From assembly GCF_900104065.1 (NCBI RefSeq), contig NZ_FNLC01000003.1, positions 248,001 through 312,000 of the forward strand: a DNA stretch of 64,000 nucleotides, given 5' to 3'. The position numbers and the translations under genes are program-made. Of the stretch, positions 8,432-17,453 are shown piece after piece; position 1 is the first letter of the stretch, and each line of letters opens with the position of its first letter. Below the pieces are notes generated by a model. The model worked only from the letters and a program-made list of their open reading frames with translations. It ran no database searches and had not been told where the DNA came from. This DNA is from Natronobacterium texcoconense (lineage in GTDB: Archaea > Halobacteriota > Halobacteria > Halobacteriales > Natrialbaceae).

Positions 8432-9322
8432 TCAGGCCGAGACCTCGAGAATCCGTGCGTCACACTCCTCACAAGTGATCGCGTACACCTGATGGGAGCG
8501 ACAGCAGGATTCGACCGTCTCCTCGTCGAGCGAGATCGACCCGTCGCAGTCAGGACAGGACTCGACGAACGCACGAAGACCGCTCGCGAGTTGACTCCGG
8601 TTCTCGAGGGCGAGCCGATCCCAGTTTGGCAATCGGTCCTCGAGTACCTCGACCGCGGCGAGATCCGCGAGCACGGCGGCACCCGACTCCCAGCGAGCGG
8701 CGATTCGGCCGTCGGCCCGTGCTAGAGCGCGGTCGGCGGACTGTTCGAACTCGATCTCGTCCGGATCGACCTCGAGGAAGGTCGCGACCTGTCGCTCGCG
8801 GTCGCCGTCCCGCAGCGCCTCGAGTGCAACGTCCCAGTCCGTCCTGACGGCCTCGGTGAGACAGAGGTCGTCCTCGGGTCCGTCGGCATCCTCGACCTCG
8901 TCGCAGGGAGCGACGATCCCGTGCTCGAGAAACTGTCGCTCGGGGTCGACATGGTCCGGGATGGCGACGTCCTCGACTTCTGGTTCGGCGGTTGTGTCGG
9001 CATCGGCGTTGCCCTCGATCTTCTCGAGTCCGCTCCCGGGTTCGGGAGCCTTGTCGAACTTTGCGAGCAGCCACTCGGGGAAGTATCGTTTCGTCAGCGT
9101 CGGCGTCCCCGGAACGAGGTAGCCACGAAAGTAGATCGCGGCGAGCGAGAACGCGAACACGACGGGTGCGGCCAGCGGCGAGACGACGGCGACCACGACC
9201 GCGAGAACGACTGCGATGACGACGTTGACCGCGGTACAGGGAATGCAGCGATTCTCACCCGTGTACTCGGGCTGGCGGAGTCGCTCGAGGACGCTCGACT
9301 CGTTCGGCCGTTCGGATTCCAT
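8432..9322 (-). CDS. Membrane protein with C-terminal zinc ribbon, 296 aa
   Basis: No named family recognised. The N-terminus carries a CIPCTAVN motif followed by two adjacent hydrophobic helices (residues about 33-70). A long acidic cytoplasmic region follows. The last 45 residues hold a probable zinc-binding module: CPDC, a CC pair and CEEC. The architecture (helical hairpin, acidic linker, treble-clef-like ribbon) suggests a membrane-tethered nucleic-acid or protein adaptor, which is only an inference. The ATG at 9322 was chosen because the frame above it lacks hydrophobic or acidic character. Confidence 0.65.
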   Translation of the reverse strand: MESERPNESSVLERLRQPEYTGENRCIPCTAVNVVIAVVLAVVVAVVSPLAAPVVFAFSLAAIYFRGYLVPGTPTLTKRYFPEWLLAKFDKAPEPGSGLEKIEGNADADTTAEPEVEDVAIPDHVDPERQFLEHGIVAPCDEVEDADGPEDDLCLTEAVRTDWDVALEALRDGDRERQVATFLEVDPDEIEFEQSADRALARADGRIAARWESGAAVLADLAAVEVLEDRLPNWDRLALENRSQLASGLRAFVESCPDCDGSISLDEETVESCCRSHQVYAITCEECDARILEVSA

Positions 9323-9406
9323 ACCCGGTGGAACCAGGGCAGTCGGCAAAAAGGTACGGTCCGTGACGTGTTTACGGATGGGGCGGACCAGCCGCTCGCA
9401 GCGAGT

Positions 9407-9907
9407 CTATCGCCCGGAATATTCGCGCTCGCGCTCGTCGTCCGGCTCACGAATCTCGTCGACGACGTCGGCTCGAGCGGCGGCGCGTTCGTCCGTCTCC
9501 GAAAGCACCGCCTCGAGTTCGCGTTCGAACTCCGCTTCGGATAGGTCGCCACGCTGGTACTGGGATTTGAGTTCGTCCGTCGGGGACAGCGTGGACTCGG
9601 TCCGAGGCTCGCTCGAGTAGGCAGCGGGAGCGTCGATGCGGCCGATCAGCGAGAGGTAGATCGGCCACAGCGTCACGAGGGTGAGGAGAGTCAGGAAGAC
9701 ACCGGCGGCAGCCGCCCCTGGAACGAGCAACAGAGAGCCGATCCAGGGGTTGACGAGGAATCCGAACGCGATCATAAGCGAGTAGATCCCGACCGGGCCA
9801 ACGACCGCTGCCAGCCCGAGACGTCCGCGCGTTCCGTCGGGCGTGTACGTTTCGACGAGGCGATGGAGGCCGACGCGGATCGACTCCCGCGGAGGAGAAC
9901 TGGGCAT
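9407..9907 (-). CDS. SHOCT-domain membrane protein
   Basis: A 166-residue protein with two transmembrane helices (residues about 33-55 and 59-88), followed by a SHOCT module DELKSQYQRGDLSEAEFERELE (written here as its two halves, DELKSQYQRG and DLSEAEFERELE, near 112-133) and a charged tail. SHOCT is a short C-terminal oligomerisation motif common in prokaryotic membrane proteins. Function beyond that is unknown. Confidence 0.8.
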   Translation of the reverse strand: MPSSPPRESIRVGLHRLVETYTPDGTRGRLGLAAVVGPVGIYSLMIAFGFLVNPWIGSLLLVPGAAAAGVFLTLLTLVTLWPIYLSLIGRIDAPAAYSSEPRTESTLSPTDELKSQYQRGDLSEAEFERELEAVLSETDERAAARADVVDEIREPDDEREREYSGR

Positions 9908-9977
9908 GCGACGAAGTACGTGTCACTACCCCATCAGTATACTGCTCGTACGGGTCGCCGATCGAAGACGAACCGAC

Positions 9978-10271
9978 CTAGTACAGCCGTAACAGCTGCG
10001 CGTGTCGCGTCGAGCCGACCTCGAGGACGTTCGCCTCGTCGATAAAGCCCTCCTCGACGGCGAGGTCGACCGCTTTCGTGCCGACGATGTTGGCGACGTC
10101 GGCGCGGGCGAGGCTGTCGACGACGGCGTCCTCGTCGGCCTCGTCGCCGCCGTAGAACTCCTCGGTAACAGTCAGCGAGATATCCTCGGATTCGAAAGTC
10201 TCGCCGAGGACATCCGCATCGCAGACGGCGACGAGCAGCCCTTCCTGTGTCTCTCGTTCGTTGACGATCAT
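9978..10271 (-). CDS. DUF424 family protein
   Basis: A 97-residue archaeal DUF424 protein, with MIVNERETQEGLLVAVCDADVLGETF at the start and NIVGTKAVDLAVEEGFID in the middle, both typical of this widely conserved archaeal family of unknown function. The length is normal. It begins 2 nt after the stop of the upstream TPR gene, so the two are likely co-transcribed. The conserved archaeal distribution and information-processing neighbours have led others to suspect a role linked to translation, but nothing in the sequence proves it. Confidence 0.85.
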   Translation of the reverse strand: MIVNERETQEGLLVAVCDADVLGETFESEDISLTVTEEFYGGDEADEDAVVDSLARADVANIVGTKAVDLAVEEGFIDEANVLEVGSTRHAQLLRLY

Positions 10272-10273
10272 CG

Positions 10274-11167
10274 CTACTCGAACTCGAACTCCCGGTCGTG
10301 TTCGGGGCCCTCCTCACCGGTTCGGCGGCCGGGGTCCATGATTCCCCCTTCCTCGGACTCGAACGGGCGACCGGGCTCCTCGAGACCACCGGCACCCCCA
10401 GCGCCGCCAGCCTGTCCGCGCCCGTCCATCCGATCCTCCATGACCTGCTGTTCGGCCTGCTCGAGCATCTCGTTTGCCTCCTCTGCGACCTGCTCGGCCT
10501 CGTCGTACTCGCCGAGTTCCTCGAGGATCTCGGCTTTCTCCTCGAGCACCTTCGCGTTACGCAGGCCAAGTCGGATCGCGTTGTCGATACAGTTCAGAGC
10601 TTCCTCGGCCAGCCCGCGCTCCGAGAGGAAAAAGGCGCGGTTGAACCAGCCCTCGGCGAACCGCTCGTCGATCTCGATGGCGCGTTCGGCGTGCTCGAGT
10701 GCCTGGGCAGTCTCGCCGAACTCCCAGAGCGCGTACGCGAGGTTCGTCTCGGCAGTGGCAGCGTGTTCGCTCTCGTCGTCGATCCGCAGGGCCTCGCGGT
10801 GGGCACCGATCGCCTCGTCGTACTCCTCGAGTTCGGCGTGGGCGACGCCCTTGTTGACCCACGCCTCCTGTTCGGCGCGGTCGTCCTCCGCGAAGTGGGC
10901 CGCCCGCTCGAAGGCTTCGGTCGCCTGCTCGTAGCGGTTGATCTGCATGTAGTTCAGCCCGACGTCGATCAGTTCGCTCGTGTCGACGGCGTCCTTGTCG
11001 ATGCTGTGCTCGTCGAGCGTGTCGGTGACGACGCGGGAGTCGACGGGGTCGACCTTCGCCGGGTCGACGCCGAGTTCCGGCGGGTCCAGGTCGAACTCGT
11101 CGTACGAATCGTCGAACCCCTCCCCTTCGGAGAAGCTGTGATCGCGATCGTCCTCTGGGTCGGTCAT
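10274..11167 (-). CDS. Tetratricopeptide repeat protein
   Basis: A 297-residue acidic protein with at least four TPR units between residues about 80 and 230. Examples are AWVNKGVAHAELEEYDEAIGAHREAL, ETNLAYALWEFGETAQALEHAERAI, GWFNRAFFLSERGLAEEALNCIDNAI and KVLEEKAEILEELGEYDEAEQ; each is shorter than the 34-residue canon only at its ends. TPR arrays mediate protein-protein contacts. A glycine-rich low-complexity linker (GRGQAGGAGGAGG) precedes the C-terminus. It is translationally adjacent to DUF424 (2-nt gap). The partner proteins are unknown. Confidence 0.9.
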   Translation of the reverse strand: MTDPEDDRDHSFSEGEGFDDSYDEFDLDPPELGVDPAKVDPVDSRVVTDTLDEHSIDKDAVDTSELIDVGLNYMQINRYEQATEAFERAAHFAEDDRAEQEAWVNKGVAHAELEEYDEAIGAHREALRIDDESEHAATAETNLAYALWEFGETAQALEHAERAIEIDERFAEGWFNRAFFLSERGLAEEALNCIDNAIRLGLRNAKVLEEKAEILEELGEYDEAEQVAEEANEMLEQAEQQVMEDRMDGRGQAGGAGGAGGLEEPGRPFESEEGGIMDPGRRTGEEGPEHDREFEFE

Positions 11168-11596
11168 TGGCGGAATGTGGCGGCGAGGACTGTTAAGGTC
11201 TGCGACCTACGGAAATCACGGTACCCGACGATACACAGGAGGACAGTCGATCGAGACGACCAGCGTGAAAACCCGTGATGCGCTCGAGAAACACGACTCG
11301 CTATCCCTCGATATGCGATCGCGTGTTCGATCACTCTTCCTGCTATCGAGCGTTCGACCATTCGCATCCTGCTATCGTGGCAACGAGGAGTAGCCACGCC
11401 CTCCCCAGCCGACTCACTCCCTCCGGTCGTTCGTCCACCGGGAGACACGAGCGTCTCCCGAGCCTTCGTTCGGTCGCGGGACTCTGTCCCGCGCCTCTCA
11501 CGAAGACCTCGCACGAGTCGAGGCGCGGCTCACTCGTCGTTCGCCGCGCCTCCGCGTGCGCCATCTATAGCCCGACCGCTAAACTGTCGTCCGTCG
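11168..11596. repeat. Intergenic region with a series of hairpins
   Basis: No gene is seen. Three perfect hairpins follow one another: CGGGAGAC/GTCTCCCG (11439-11460), GCGGGAC/GTCCCGC (11476-11492) and GAGGCGCGGC/GCCGCGCCTC (11520-11552). The loop of the last is TCACTCGTCGTTC, matching the loop of palindromes elsewhere in the window. The region lies between the starts of a TPR gene and the end of an FAD oxidoreductase gene, so these hairpins may fold in the 3' end of the oxidoreductase transcript. Confidence 0.7.
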
Positions 11597-13273
11597 TCAC
11601 ACTCGCCCACCGAGCCGTCTGGTCAGCGTCCGTACCGACTGCGTGACTTCGGCAGGATGCGGAAGCCCGAGCCGGTAGCGAATCCGATCCTGCTGTTTGA
11701 ACGGTTCGAACGCCGCGGGCTCTCTCAGGTCCCAGATCTCGGCCGGCGTGTAGAAACGCCGGGCGTGGCGCTCGAGCACGGCGTTTGCCGCCCGGCGGCC
11801 GGCTTCGTTGGCTGACTCCATCGAGGCGAGATCGGCGTTCGTCCGCACGTAGTCGCTCGCGAGCGTCAGGTTCTGGACCCCGACGTCCGCCGGCGGCCGG
11901 TTGCGGAGAGAGCCGACGGTGTTGATCAGCAGCGGCGACCGGTTCTCGACGCCGTCGTCGGTCTCGACGATCGCCGGATCGAGGAACCAGTCGACGAGCA
12001 GGTCGTCCGACAGCGTCGTTCCGGTCACGTTCAGGTGGGCCTTTAGCTGCGTCCAGATTTCCGTCGCGATCTCCGCGCGGGTACACTCCCTCGCGGGTTT
12101 CCGGTAGACGATTCCAGACGTCTCCCAGTCCGAGGCGATCACCGAGAGCACGCCTTCGACCGCGTCGGGGCCGCGTCGTCCCACGTCGTACTCGTCGTCG
12201 GTCCAGAACTGGCGCTGCGAGATCGACGTCAGCGCCCACGGCGAGTCGGTGTAGACCTGGTGACCCCGCGTCAGTTCGACGTCTTCCGAGAGGTAAAACT
12301 GGATGCCGTTCATCCAGGCCGTCTCGAGCCGTCCGATCCGGCCGAGTTCCGGCGCGACACGAGCGAGTTCGGGCGTGACGAACGTCGGGGCGACCTCGAC
12401 GGGGACCGCGAGGACGTACTCGTCTGCTGTAACTCGCGTTTCATCCGCCAGTACGACGCCAGTAACCTGCTGGCCGTCGAACTCGAGTCGCCGTGCTGGA
12501 GTGTTCGCTCGGAGGTCGACGCCGAGACGCTCGAGGTAGTCGAGCCAGGGCTCGATCCAGGCGACGCTGGTCGGCGCGTTCAGCACTTGCTCTGTCGGTC
12601 GCGTGGGGTCGAGCTGGCCGAACAGCAGTTGCAGGTAGATCGTTCCGATCGTCCGGGCGCTGCCCAGCTGCGGGCGGAGAGCGACCAGCGCCTGCGTGGC
12701 GTAGGCGAGGCGGTCGCGACACTCCGGCGAGCGGTTCTCGGCGTCGATGAAGGACCACCACGAGACGTCGTCGAGTTCCTCCTCGCGGCGGCGATCACAG
12801 GAGGTAAGCAGGTACAGCAGTCGCTCGAGCAGGAAGCGAACGTCCTCCGGCGGCAGATCCTCGGCGAACGCCGGGCGGAGCGCCTCGAGCCAGCCCCGCA
12901 GCGAGTCGGGCGTTCGGGTTTCGGCGCGCTGTCCCGGCCCGTCGACGGACGCGATCAGCGTCGCGTCGGTCTCGACCAGGTTGTCCGCGACGGTGCCGTC
13001 CCCGTCGGGAATCCGCTCCATCGTGTCGATCACGTGGCGGTAGAAGGCGGGGAAGAAGCGAAAGCCGTGCTCGCCGTGCAGCGGTGGGCTCTCCGTCTCC
13101 GGCGTCGCGGGCATCGATCGGGCCTTGCCGCCGAACTCGTCGGTGGCCTCGAGGACGGTCACGTCGAAGCCTCGCTCGGCGAGTTCGTGTGCTGCCGTGA
13201 GGCCGCCGATCCCACCGCCGATCACGGCGACGTCGGTGTCTACCATTGAGGGAGACAGGCTCTCGGTCGACAT
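11597..13273 (-). CDS. FAD-dependent oxidoreductase, phytoene-desaturase/HpnE-like
   Basis: A 558-residue flavoprotein. The N-terminus has the dinucleotide-binding motif VAVIGGGIGGLTAAHELAERG and EATDEFGGKARS, placing it in the phytoene desaturase / hydroxysqualene dehydroxylase / amine oxidase superfamily. The C-terminal FAD-contact region is LTLASDYVRTNADLASMESANEAG, given here in part as LTLASDYVRT and MESANEAG. Likely substrates are isoprenoids or amines, but this cannot be settled. The start at 13273 (MSTESLSP) was chosen; MVDTDVAV nine codons downstream (13246) is equally possible. It is transcribed divergently from thpR. Confidence 0.8.
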   Translation of the reverse strand: MSTESLSPSMVDTDVAVIGGGIGGLTAAHELAERGFDVTVLEATDEFGGKARSMPATPETESPPLHGEHGFRFFPAFYRHVIDTMERIPDGDGTVADNLVETDATLIASVDGPGQRAETRTPDSLRGWLEALRPAFAEDLPPEDVRFLLERLLYLLTSCDRRREEELDDVSWWSFIDAENRSPECRDRLAYATQALVALRPQLGSARTIGTIYLQLLFGQLDPTRPTEQVLNAPTSVAWIEPWLDYLERLGVDLRANTPARRLEFDGQQVTGVVLADETRVTADEYVLAVPVEVAPTFVTPELARVAPELGRIGRLETAWMNGIQFYLSEDVELTRGHQVYTDSPWALTSISQRQFWTDDEYDVGRRGPDAVEGVLSVIASDWETSGIVYRKPARECTRAEIATEIWTQLKAHLNVTGTTLSDDLLVDWFLDPAIVETDDGVENRSPLLINTVGSLRNRPPADVGVQNLTLASDYVRTNADLASMESANEAGRRAANAVLERHARRFYTPAEIWDLREPAAFEPFKQQDRIRYRLGLPHPAEVTQSVRTLTRRLGGRV

Positions 13274-13339
13274 AACGGGCGACCCTAACGTCTGTTGGTG
13301 ACCGTCACCGTTGAGTGTTCGGCCCGCGAACCGCCGTCC

Positions 13340-13897
13340 ATGCGACTGTTCGTCAGCGTCGACCTTCCCGACGAACTCGCGGAGCCGGTCGCCGACCTCC
13401 AGGAGGAGTTCTCGGAAGCCAGCGGTCTCGATTTCACCGATCCCGGACAGGCCCACGTGACGATGAAGTTCCTCGGAGACGTGGGTGAGGATCGACTCCC
13501 CGTCCTCGAGTCGGAACTCGAGGCCACCGTCTCCGACGCCGACGTCTCACCATTCACCGCACGCTTCGGCGGTCTGGGGGTGTTCCCGACCCTCGAGTAC
13601 ATCAGTGTGCTCTGGCTCGGGGTCGAGACCGGCGGCGAAGAATTGACGGCACTACACGAGGCGATAGAGGAGCGGACGACGGCGATGGGGTTCGACCCGG
13701 AGGATCACGACTTTACGCCACACGTCACGCTCGCCCGGATGAAACACGCCGGCGGGAAGGACCTCGTCCAGGACCTCGTGCGGGAACGAGACCCCACCGT
13801 TGGCGAGATGACCGTCGATGAGGTACGGTTGACCGAGAGCACGCTGACCGAGGACGGGCCGGTGTACTCGACGGTCGAACGGTTCCCGCTCGAGTAG
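13340..13897 (+). CDS. thpR: RNA 2',3'-cyclic phosphodiesterase
   Basis: A 185-residue member of the 2H phosphoesterase family (ThpR/LigT). These enzymes open 2',3'-cyclic phosphates on RNA and can reverse 2'-5' ligation. The two catalytic HxT motifs are present: HVTMKFLG (about residue 40) and HVTLARM (about residue 126). MRLFVSVDLPDELAEP is the typical start, supporting the ATG at 13340. The length is normal. It directly precedes the L39e promoter. Confidence 0.93.
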   Translation: MRLFVSVDLPDELAEPVADLQEEFSEASGLDFTDPGQAHVTMKFLGDVGEDRLPVLESELEATVSDADVSPFTARFGGLGVFPTLEYISVLWLGVETGGEELTALHEAIEERTTAMGFDPEDHDFTPHVTLARMKHAGGKDLVQDLVRERDPTVGEMTVDEVRLTESTLTEDGPVYSTVERFPLE

Positions 13898-13917
13898 TCG
13901 GGCCTTAGATGGACAAG

Positions 13918-13924
13918 ATTTTAA
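13918..13924 (+). promoter_or_regulatory. TATA box of the rpl39e-rpl31e-tif6 operon
   Basis: ATTTTAA lies about 30 nt before the L39e ATG, just downstream of the thpR stop. The spacing predicts transcription starting at or within a few bases of the start codon, as in most haloarchaeal genes. Confidence 0.6.
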
Positions 13925-13950
13925 GCCACCGCGGGCTACGTCCGGCTACT

Positions 13951-14103
13951 ATGGGTAAGAAATCGAAGGGCAAGAAGAAGCGCCTTGCCAAACTCGAGAA
14001 CCAGAACAGCCGCGTTCCGGCCTGGGTCATGATGAAGACCGACATGGAAGTCACCCGGAACCCGAAGCGACGCAACTGGCGACGCAGCAGCACTGACGAA
14101 TAA
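13951..14103 (+). CDS. rpl39e: 50S ribosomal protein L39e
   Basis: A 50-residue basic ribosomal protein of the large subunit, one of the smallest known. It begins [19 protein letters not shown] and ends [15 protein letters not shown], both characteristic. L39e lines the peptide exit tunnel in archaea and eukaryotes. It is the first gene of an operon with L31e (2-nt gap) and aIF6 (2-nt gap after L31e). Its high lysine and arginine content stands out against the acidic proteins around it. Confidence 0.97.
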   Translation: MGKKSKGKKKRLAKLENQNSRVPAWVMMKTDMEVTRNPKRRNWRRSSTDE

Positions 14104-14105
14104 CC

Positions 14106-14384
14106 ATGAGTGCAAGTGATTTCGAGGAACGCGTCGTCACCGTTCCCCTGCGCGACGTCAAGAAAGGAGCCAACCACGAGGCCGCAGATCGGGCGATGAC
14201 CATCGTCCGCGAACACCTCGCGAAACACTTCGCGGTCGACGAGGACGCCATCCGACTCGACCCCTCGATCAACGAGACGATCTGGTCGAACGGCCGATCC
14301 AACCCGCCACGGAAGCTCCGCGTTCGTGCGGCCCGCTTCGACGAAGAGGGTGAGGCCGTCGTCGAGGCCGAGGTCGCCGACTAA
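14106..14384 (+). CDS. rpl31e: 50S ribosomal protein L31e
   Basis: A 92-residue large-subunit protein. It opens with [20 protein letters not shown] and has the family segments VREHLAKHF and [20 protein letters not shown]. It is located near the tunnel exit on the ribosome. It is co-transcribed between L39e and aIF6 with 2-nt spacings. The length is normal. Confidence 0.97.
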   Translation: MSASDFEERVVTVPLRDVKKGANHEAADRAMTIVREHLAKHFAVDEDAIRLDPSINETIWSNGRSNPPRKLRVRAARFDEEGEAVVEAEVAD

Positions 14385-14386
14385 AC

Positions 14387-15052
14387 TTGCAACGTCTCGC
14401 CTTCGCCGGGTCGGCCTACGTCGGCGTCTTCGCCCGCGCGACCGACTCGTGCGTGCTCGTTCGCCGCGACGTCGACGACGACGTCGTCGCCGACCTGACC
14501 GACGAACTCGAGGTGCCGGCCGTCCAGACGACCGTCGGCGGCTCCTCGACGGTCGGTGCGCTAGCGACGGGTAACGAAAACGGCCTGCTCGTCAGCTCTC
14601 GCGCCCTCGAGTACGAGCGCGAGCAACTCGAGGAGGCCGTCGACGTCCCCGTCGCGGAACTGCCGGGCAGCATCAACGCCGCCGGCAACGTCGTCCTCGC
14701 GAACGACTACGGGGCCTACGTCCACCCGGATCTGCCCCGGGAGGCGATCAAGATCGTCAAGGACACCCTCGACGTGCCGGTCGAACGCGGCGACCTCGCG
14801 GGCGTCCGCACCGTCGGCACCGCCGCGGTTGCGACCAACTCCGGGGTGCTCTGTCACCCGAAGGCGACCGACGAGGAACTGGACTTCCTCGAGGACGCCT
14901 TGGACGTCCGGGCCGACGTCGGCACCGTCAACTACGGCGCGCCACTCGTCGGTTCCGGACTGGTCGCTAACGAGGCTGGCTACGTCGTTGGCGAAGACAC
15001 GACCGGACCGGAACTGGGCCGGATCGAGGACGCGCTGGGTTATCTCGAGTAA
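14387..15052 (+). CDS. eif6: Translation initiation factor aIF6
   Basis: A 221-residue anti-association factor that binds the 50S subunit and prevents premature joining with 30S. The repeated pentein fold is visible as recurring blocks such as [21 protein letters not shown] and [13 protein letters not shown] (each quoted only in part), with [14 protein letters not shown] later on. The only start that follows L31e closely is TTG at 14387 (reading [13 protein letters not shown]), 2 nt after the L31e stop; ATG is absent upstream. It is the last gene of the operon. Confidence 0.95.
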   Translation: MQRLAFAGSAYVGVFARATDSCVLVRRDVDDDVVADLTDELEVPAVQTTVGGSSTVGALATGNENGLLVSSRALEYEREQLEEAVDVPVAELPGSINAAGNVVLANDYGAYVHPDLPREAIKIVKDTLDVPVERGDLAGVRTVGTAAVATNSGVLCHPKATDEELDFLEDALDVRADVGTVNYGAPLVGSGLVANEAGYVVGEDTTGPELGRIEDALGYLE

Positions 15053-15118
15053 CGCGCTGTCCGACCTTCGTCTGTTCTTTCTCGACGATTCTCGATGCGG
15101 CCGATCGTGTTCGAAGCG

Positions 15119-15685
15119 TTAGCTGCGGCTGTCGCTCGCGGCGTATCGTGCAGGACGAACCGTCGTCGAACCCACCTCGACGGTGAAGATGGTCGACTCG
15201 TCGCTACTGGCCCTCGATGGGACTGGAACTACGTCGGTGGTTGCCGTCGTCTCGCCGTCCACTGCTACCGAAACCGTGTAGGACTGGCCGTCGGCGAATC
15301 GTCCCGACCGAACGTCTCCGTCGCCAGGAGCGAGCGTTACGTCGTGGTGGATCCGTTCGGAACCGTCCGTTGCAGAGAACGTCACGCCGAACGTCGCGGT
15401 GTGATCGCCCGTGTTGACGACGTAGAACTCCCGTTCGTCGTCACGGAACACGAAGTACGGAAACGATATCGCGCCGATCAATACCCCGAGAAGCACGAGC
15501 CCCCCTGCTTCGAGAGCACCATACGAGTCGGCAGTGTAGACTGTCCCGCCGAGCAGGACGACGACACCGCTGGCGACGAACCCGAGTTTCCGGACGATGC
15601 TCGAGCGATCGTTTTCCGCGGGCGCAGTCCGCATCCGAACATCGCGGGGACGAGGAACGCGTCGGTCGGGCGCGTCATCGGTCAT
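15119..15685 (-). CDS. Hypothetical membrane protein with extracytoplasmic beta domain, 188 aa
   Basis: No family recognised. The N-terminus is basic and polar (about 33 residues). Two hydrophobic helices follow (about 34-52 and 58-77), then a domain of beta-strand-like segments (REFYVVNTGDHTATFGVTF, YTVSVAVDGE) that resembles immunoglobulin- or CARDB-like folds in pattern. It lies opposite in orientation to the translation operon and interrupts the tif6-rpl18Ae neighbourhood. Confidence 0.65.
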   Translation of the reverse strand: MTDDAPDRRVPRPRDVRMRTAPAENDRSSIVRKLGFVASGVVVLLGGTVYTADSYGALEAGGLVLLGVLIGAISFPYFVFRDDEREFYVVNTGDHTATFGVTFSATDGSERIHHDVTLAPGDGDVRSGRFADGQSYTVSVAVDGETTATTDVVPVPSRASSDESTIFTVEVGSTTVRPARYAASDSRS

Positions 15686-15878
15686 CGACTCAATCGTTTA
15701 GCGACGACCGGAATAATTGTTCGGCCGACGAATCTGGTCGTCTCGAGAGCTTCGACAATCGATGCCTCGAGTTCTGATCGTTCCGTTCCGGAACGCGTGA
15801 TCGGTTGAGAATTCGTCCAATTGTAGCAAACCATTCCGATTTCGGAACGTTTGAGGCCGGTTGCTGGCAAGAGCGGTC

Positions 15879-17039
15879 GTGAGCCGCGCTCGTCTCTTCG
15901 CCTCTCTGTGTGGTCTCGTGTTCCTGCTGAATCTCGCCAGAATCATCTTTGCACCGCTTCTCGACGTGATCATCGCGGAGTTTGCGATTGGCGAAGCAGC
16001 TGCCGGACTGCTCGTGACGCTGGCGTGGGTCGGCAGCGCGTCGCCGCGCCTGCCGACGGGATGGCTCCTGACGAAAGTACCGCGACACTACGTCGTGATC
16101 AGTTCGGGAGCGATTCTCGCTGCTGCCTCCGCGTTCGCTGCCACGGCAGTTTCGATTCATCACCTCATGGTCGGGGCTTTCCTGATGGGGATCGCCTCCG
16201 GCGTCTACTTCGTCTCGGCGAACCCGTTTCTGAGCGAACTGTTTCCGGATCGGGTCGGTCGAGTCATGGGCATCCACGGCGCGGCGAGCCAGGTCGCCGC
16301 GGTGATCGCAGCCCCACTGGTCGCGGTCACGCTCGTCGTCGACTGGCGGCTGTCGCTGTGGCTGATCGCTATCGGTGCCGCGGTGGTGACGTTCTACACC
16401 GGACTCACCGCGAAACGAACCGAGTTACCGCAAGCGGGAGCAGAAGACAAGAACTTCGTCGCCGGCGCACTCTCGGAGTGGCGGATCATCGTGACCGCGC
16501 TGGTGATCGTCGGCGCGGCGTCGTTCATCTGGCAGGGCGTGTTCAACTTCTACGATCTGTACATGCAAGACTCGAAAGAGCTCCCACGGGAAGCCTCAGG
16601 GATGATGCTCACCATCGTCTTCGCCGCCGGCATTCCTGCCTTTTACTTCGGCGGTGATCTGGCCGACAGACTGCCACAGGTCCCGTACCTGCTGGGCGTC
16701 GTCGGCGCGTTCTCGGTGAGTCTCCTCGTGCTGACGATGGTCGAGAGCTTCCTCGGCCTCATCCTCATCTCGAGCATCATCGGCTTCGTCATCCACGCGC
16801 TGTTTCCGGCCACTGATACGTTCCTTCTGGATACGCTGCCGGACTCGACCAGGGGCAGCGCCTACGCCGTGTTCAGTTCGATGTGGATGCTCACCCAGTC
16901 GCTTGGCTCGTACGTACTGGGCGTGTTCGTCGAAGCCCAGTACAGCTACGACATGGTGTTTCGTACCGGTGCCGTCTTCCTCGTCGTACTGGTCGTTACG
17001 CTCCTGATACTCGAGCGTACGGATCGGCTCCCGGTCTGA
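15879..17039 (+). CDS. Major facilitator superfamily transporter
   Basis: A 386-residue protein with about 12 hydrophobic helices in two halves joined by a polar loop near residue 190 (KRTELPQAGAEDK). The MFS motif A-like region follows helix 2 (PTGWLLTKVPRHYV), and GVYFVSANPFLSELFPDRVGRVMG matches the helix 4-5 region (quoted as two adjacent parts, GVYFVSANPFLSELFP and DRVGRVMG). The substrate is unknown. GTG at 15879 (MSRARLFASLCG) fits better than the TTG at 15861, because it places a basic N-terminus right before helix 1. Confidence 0.85.
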   Translation: MSRARLFASLCGLVFLLNLARIIFAPLLDVIIAEFAIGEAAAGLLVTLAWVGSASPRLPTGWLLTKVPRHYVVISSGAILAAASAFAATAVSIHHLMVGAFLMGIASGVYFVSANPFLSELFPDRVGRVMGIHGAASQVAAVIAAPLVAVTLVVDWRLSLWLIAIGAAVVTFYTGLTAKRTELPQAGAEDKNFVAGALSEWRIIVTALVIVGAASFIWQGVFNFYDLYMQDSKELPREASGMMLTIVFAAGIPAFYFGGDLADRLPQVPYLLGVVGAFSVSLLVLTMVESFLGLILISSIIGFVIHALFPATDTFLLDTLPDSTRGSAYAVFSSMWMLTQSLGSYVLGVFVEAQYSYDMVFRTGAVFLVVLVVTLLILERTDRLPV

Positions 17040-17058
17040 CTCGAGTCGAACTGGAGCG

Positions 17059-17172
17059 CTACTCCGACTCGTCTCGATCCCGCGACTGCCACCAGCGCAT
17101 GGCCAGCGACGGGAGAAAGAGCATAATTCCCGCGACAAGAACCAGCAGCGCGATACCGATCGTTTCGATCAT
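17059..17172 (-). CDS. Small single-helix membrane protein, 37 aa
   Basis: This short gene reads MIETIGIALLVLVAGIMLFL, then PSLAMRWWQSRDRDESE. It has one transmembrane helix followed by a basic/aromatic boundary and a charged cytoplasmic tail. Its ATG overlaps the stop of the upstream gene as ATGA, exactly like the coupling between the two genes before it, which is strong support that it is translated as the third gene of that operon. No homolog recognised. Confidence 0.65.
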   Translation of the reverse strand: MIETIGIALLVLVAGIMLFLPSLAMRWWQSRDRDESE

Positions 17173-17453
17173 TGGATCGTAAACCGGTCCGTCTCACCCT
17201 CTGAAAGCGTCGCTTCCGCACGGAGCTTTACGATCCTCCCCGTCGGCGTCGACTCGATCTCCGCCGGTGCGTCGACCTCCTCGAGCGTGCCGAGCAACTG
17301 CGCTCGCGGGGGTTTCTGGGCTGCACCACAGTCGTAGATCGTCAGCAGGCCGCGGTCGTCCTCGTCGTCGGGTTCCTCGCGGTCGTAGACGACGACGTGG
17401 GCATGATTCGGGAGTTTCCACTCGCCGTCCGATTTCTGGGGAAGGTGGTTCAT
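17169..17453 (-). CDS. Hypothetical protein, 94 aa, middle gene of ASCH operon
   Basis: No family recognised. The protein is soluble and rich in beta-strand patterns: HAHVVVYDREEPDDEDDRG, LLTIYDCGAAQKPPRAQLLG and GRIVKLRAEATLSEGE. It contains a single cysteine. The start at 17453 overlaps the ASCH gene stop by ATGA, and its own stop overlaps the start of a 37-residue membrane protein in the same way. The tight coupling implies the three products are made in similar amounts, perhaps for one complex. Confidence 0.75.
   Translation of the reverse strand: MNHLPQKSDGEWKLPNHAHVVVYDREEPDDEDDRGLLTIYDCGAAQKPPRAQLLGTLEEVDAPAEIESTPTGRIVKLRAEATLSEGETDRFTIQ

Noticed and set aside
7945-8478. Plus-strand frame of 177 codons
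   Set aside because: Shadow of sufS, with no independent coding features.
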